Shown here: positions 62,206 to 64,000 of the stretch, in pieces
Layout: each line of letters opens with the position of its first letter
Numbering within the stretch: position 1 is the first letter of the stretch
Assembly: GCF_027580225.2 (NCBI RefSeq)
Contig: NC_073341.2
Span: forward strand, 16,986,501-17,050,500
Length of the DNA: 64,000 bases
From: Misgurnus anguillicaudatus
Lineage: Eukaryota; Chordata; Actinopteri; Cypriniformes; Cobitidae
Reading direction: 5' to 3'
Notes under the pieces: generated by a model
What the model was told of the DNA's origin: nothing
Databases searched by the model: none
Seen by the model: only the letters and a program-made list of their open reading frames with translations
Made by a program: the position numbers and the translations under genes

Positions 62206-63191
62206 TCAAGGGGCAGCAGAAAAGAGCTTACATGCCATACAAAGATTTCAGAAGTTATAAGCAGTTCTATAAGAACTGTTATAGTTTATAACCCCTAGGT
62301 GGCGCTGTTCTCTGATTTCCTCAGGACGTCATGCCGAAGCTCCCTACCGATTTTTGCGCCGATATATCCGATACTTCAAAAGTTATAGCAAATTATCAGA
62401 AATTTCAAAATGGCGGACAGGCGGGTCGGTCAATCCCGGCATAATACATATCGACAGATGCGGCATGAGCCAAGGAATCCGTAGACACCAAGATCATAAT
62501 TTTCTGACAAACGATTCAGAAGTTATGCGCAAAAATTGCCTTTTTTCCTATCTCATGACCCATAGGTGGCGCTGTCACCAAATTTGGCATGGACCCCCAT
62601 TTCATGGTCGACATGAAGCGTACCAAGTTTCATCTCGATTGATCAAAGAGTGACCGAGATACAGCCTCAGAATAATTTTGCGTCAATCTCGTTAAGTTAG
62701 CGCATTAATTACTTTTGAATAAAGAAAAATATCAAAATTCTGTTAAGTCATTTCTATGCGGCTCACTCCAAAGATCACATGTGCCAAATCTCATAAGAAT
62801 TTAACCAAATTTGAAGGAGGAGTAGCGAAAAAACGAAATACTGTACATTTCAAAATGGCCGCTACTGTAATGGGTGGAGTCTTACTGTAAGGTATTAAAA
62901 ACAATAAGCATGAGGAGAGCAATCACGTGTACTAAGTAGAATTTTCATAGAGCAAATGGATCACCAGTTATAACCATTTGAACATTGAATTTTTGAGATG
63001 ATGGTGGCGCTATAGAGTTACTGCTAGAGACCCCATTTTTGGCCAAATGACTATTTATGACCACCACTACAACTGTGCCAAATTTCATCATTTTCCTATA
63101 TACGGTTCATAGGGCTGCCATAGACTCCCATTGGGGAAGATTAAGATTAAGATTAAGAAGAATAATAATACTAACAGAAACAATAGGTGCC

Positions 63192-63228
63192 ACAGCACCA
63201 TAGGTGCTTGGCCCCTAAATATAGCTGC
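63192..63228 (+). repeat. 3' terminal hairpin module, GGCCCC type
   Basis: The hairpin is at 63204-63218 with an ATA loop. Confidence 0.8.
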
Positions 63229-64000
63229 AAGCAGCGATTCGGGGCCAAGCACCTTTAGCGCAATGAGCATCCAAAGCACAAAAAGCAACATAGAAGGTAT
63301 CAATAACCCAATGCGCATTGACCACCCAAGGTGCATCAAGAACACAAGGCGCAGCAAGTACCCAAAGCGTAGCAATCACACAGCAGAACCACCGCAGTGC
63401 AGAGCAGCAACAGAAAATATGACAAAAACAGAACATATGTGAACTACAGAAGGGTTGAGAAGAATAGGTGAGAAAGAACAAAACTTTAATAGAACAAATT
63501 AACACTTGCCTCAAGCGGGTTTCGAACCCAAGAACTAAGCATCTCTTTGCATGTGACTAACACGATACGCCATTCAGTTAACACGGTTCATGAGGCAGCA
63601 GAATAGAGTGTACAGAGATGAAAGCATTGACATATGCCAATCACCACAGATGCAGAAATGACACAGCAGAGCAGATATAACTGAAGTATAATGTATATAA
63701 GAATCAACAAGCTCAAGTGAGGTTGAAGACAAGAAGAACATTCTGTACAGAAACGCTATGAAATGTAATATACAGTAATTAACTATGACAAATAGACAAG
63801 ATTACAAGCACGGTCAACTTTGGAGCAATATTTCTAAGAAAGAGAACAGAATATAAAAAATCTGTTCGGTCATTTCTGTGCGGATTGCTCCAAACATTAT
63901 ACGAGCAGAACCTGGCATAAAATAAACAAAATTTGTAAAAGGAGTAGCGAAAAGATAATTTACCATATGCCTTACAATAACACATGAACAGAATGTTGGA
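63229..64000 (+). repeat. Unit 33, class A' (3' end cut by window)
   Basis: GATTCGGGGCC start, class A' segment and tRNA-like module, then the first CTGTTCGGTCA block, running off the window edge. Its 5' part is almost identical to unit 31. Confidence 0.85.
63502..63586 (-). repeat. tRNA-like module, class A'
   Basis: The core GGGTTTCGAACCC is at 63517-63529. Confidence 0.6.

Larger units (their letters stand above)
61836..63228 (+). repeat. Unit 32, class A
   Basis: GGTGGCGCT at 62298, 62565 and 63003. Three AAGATT hexamers lie at 63137-63157, as in unit 13. Matching GGGGCC/GGCCCC ends. Confidence 0.85.

Noticed and set aside
1..64000. Autonomous transposon genes (transposase, reverse transcriptase, Rep/helicase)
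   Set aside because: No frame shows DDE, reverse transcriptase, HUH or helicase motifs; the element appears non-autonomous.

Overview
The window looks like vertebrate nuclear DNA, most likely from a teleost fish. That is inferred from AT-rich interspersed repeats with tRNA-derived (SINE-like) modules, (TAA)n tails, and no prokaryotic gene organisation. I find no convincing protein-coding gene, rRNA, intact tRNA or CRISPR array. The long open frames come from an 18-bp minisatellite, whose length is a multiple of three and which rarely makes a stop, or are conserved only because the repeat DNA is conserved.

The whole 64 kb is a head-to-tail array of 33 copies of one composite element, all in the same orientation; the first and last are cut by the window. 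Units run from about 1.2 to 3.8 kb. A typical unit, read on +, contains: (1) a 5' end ATATAGCTGCAAGCAGC, with a GCTGC/GCAGC hairpin; (2) a 13-bp subterminal repeat GGGGYCAAGCACC; (3) a class-specific segment; (4) one to three tRNA-like modules on the minus strand; (5) a body with an old internal duplication of about 0.72 kb, an internal hairpin around CAGTTCTATAAGAACTG, usually three GGTGGCGCT motifs (CTCF-like) and two CAAAATGGC motifs (YY1-like); (6) a conserved tail (ACGGTTCATAGGGCTGCCAT); (7) a TAA or AAG tract; (8) often a 37-bp 3' module with hairpin AGCACC-NNN-GGTGCT followed by TGRCCCCTAA. The next unit begins at once.

Units fall into classes by their 5' segment. Class M (GGGGTC, 18-bp minisatellite): 1, 2, 4, 5, 6, 11, 23, 24, 28, 30. 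Class A (GATACGGGGCC): 7, 10, 12, 13, 15, 16, 17, 18, 20, 27, 29, 32, with 9 as a diverged relative. Class A' (GATTCGGGGCC, lacks the first GGTGGCGCT block): 3, 19, 31, 33. Class B (AATTGCGGGG, two or three tRNA-like modules): 8, 14, 21, 25, 26. Unit 22 (40497-44327) is the most diverged and carries its own 1.32-kb tandem duplication.

The most informative signal is covariation of the termini. Units that start GGGGTCAAGCACC end GGTGCTTGACCCC, and units that start GGGGCCAAGCACC end GGTGCTTGGCCCC, so the 13-bp ends stay complementary in each subfamily, with one exception (unit 26). With the 3' hairpin and CTAA end, this resembles non-autonomous rolling-circle elements of the Helitron/Helentron (HINE, DINE-1-like) type amplified as a tandem array. 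That assignment is inference: no Rep/helicase gene is present. Shared rare variants show that blocks of units were copied over long distances (units 2-3 and 30-31, 10 and 16, 11 and 28, 15 and 29).
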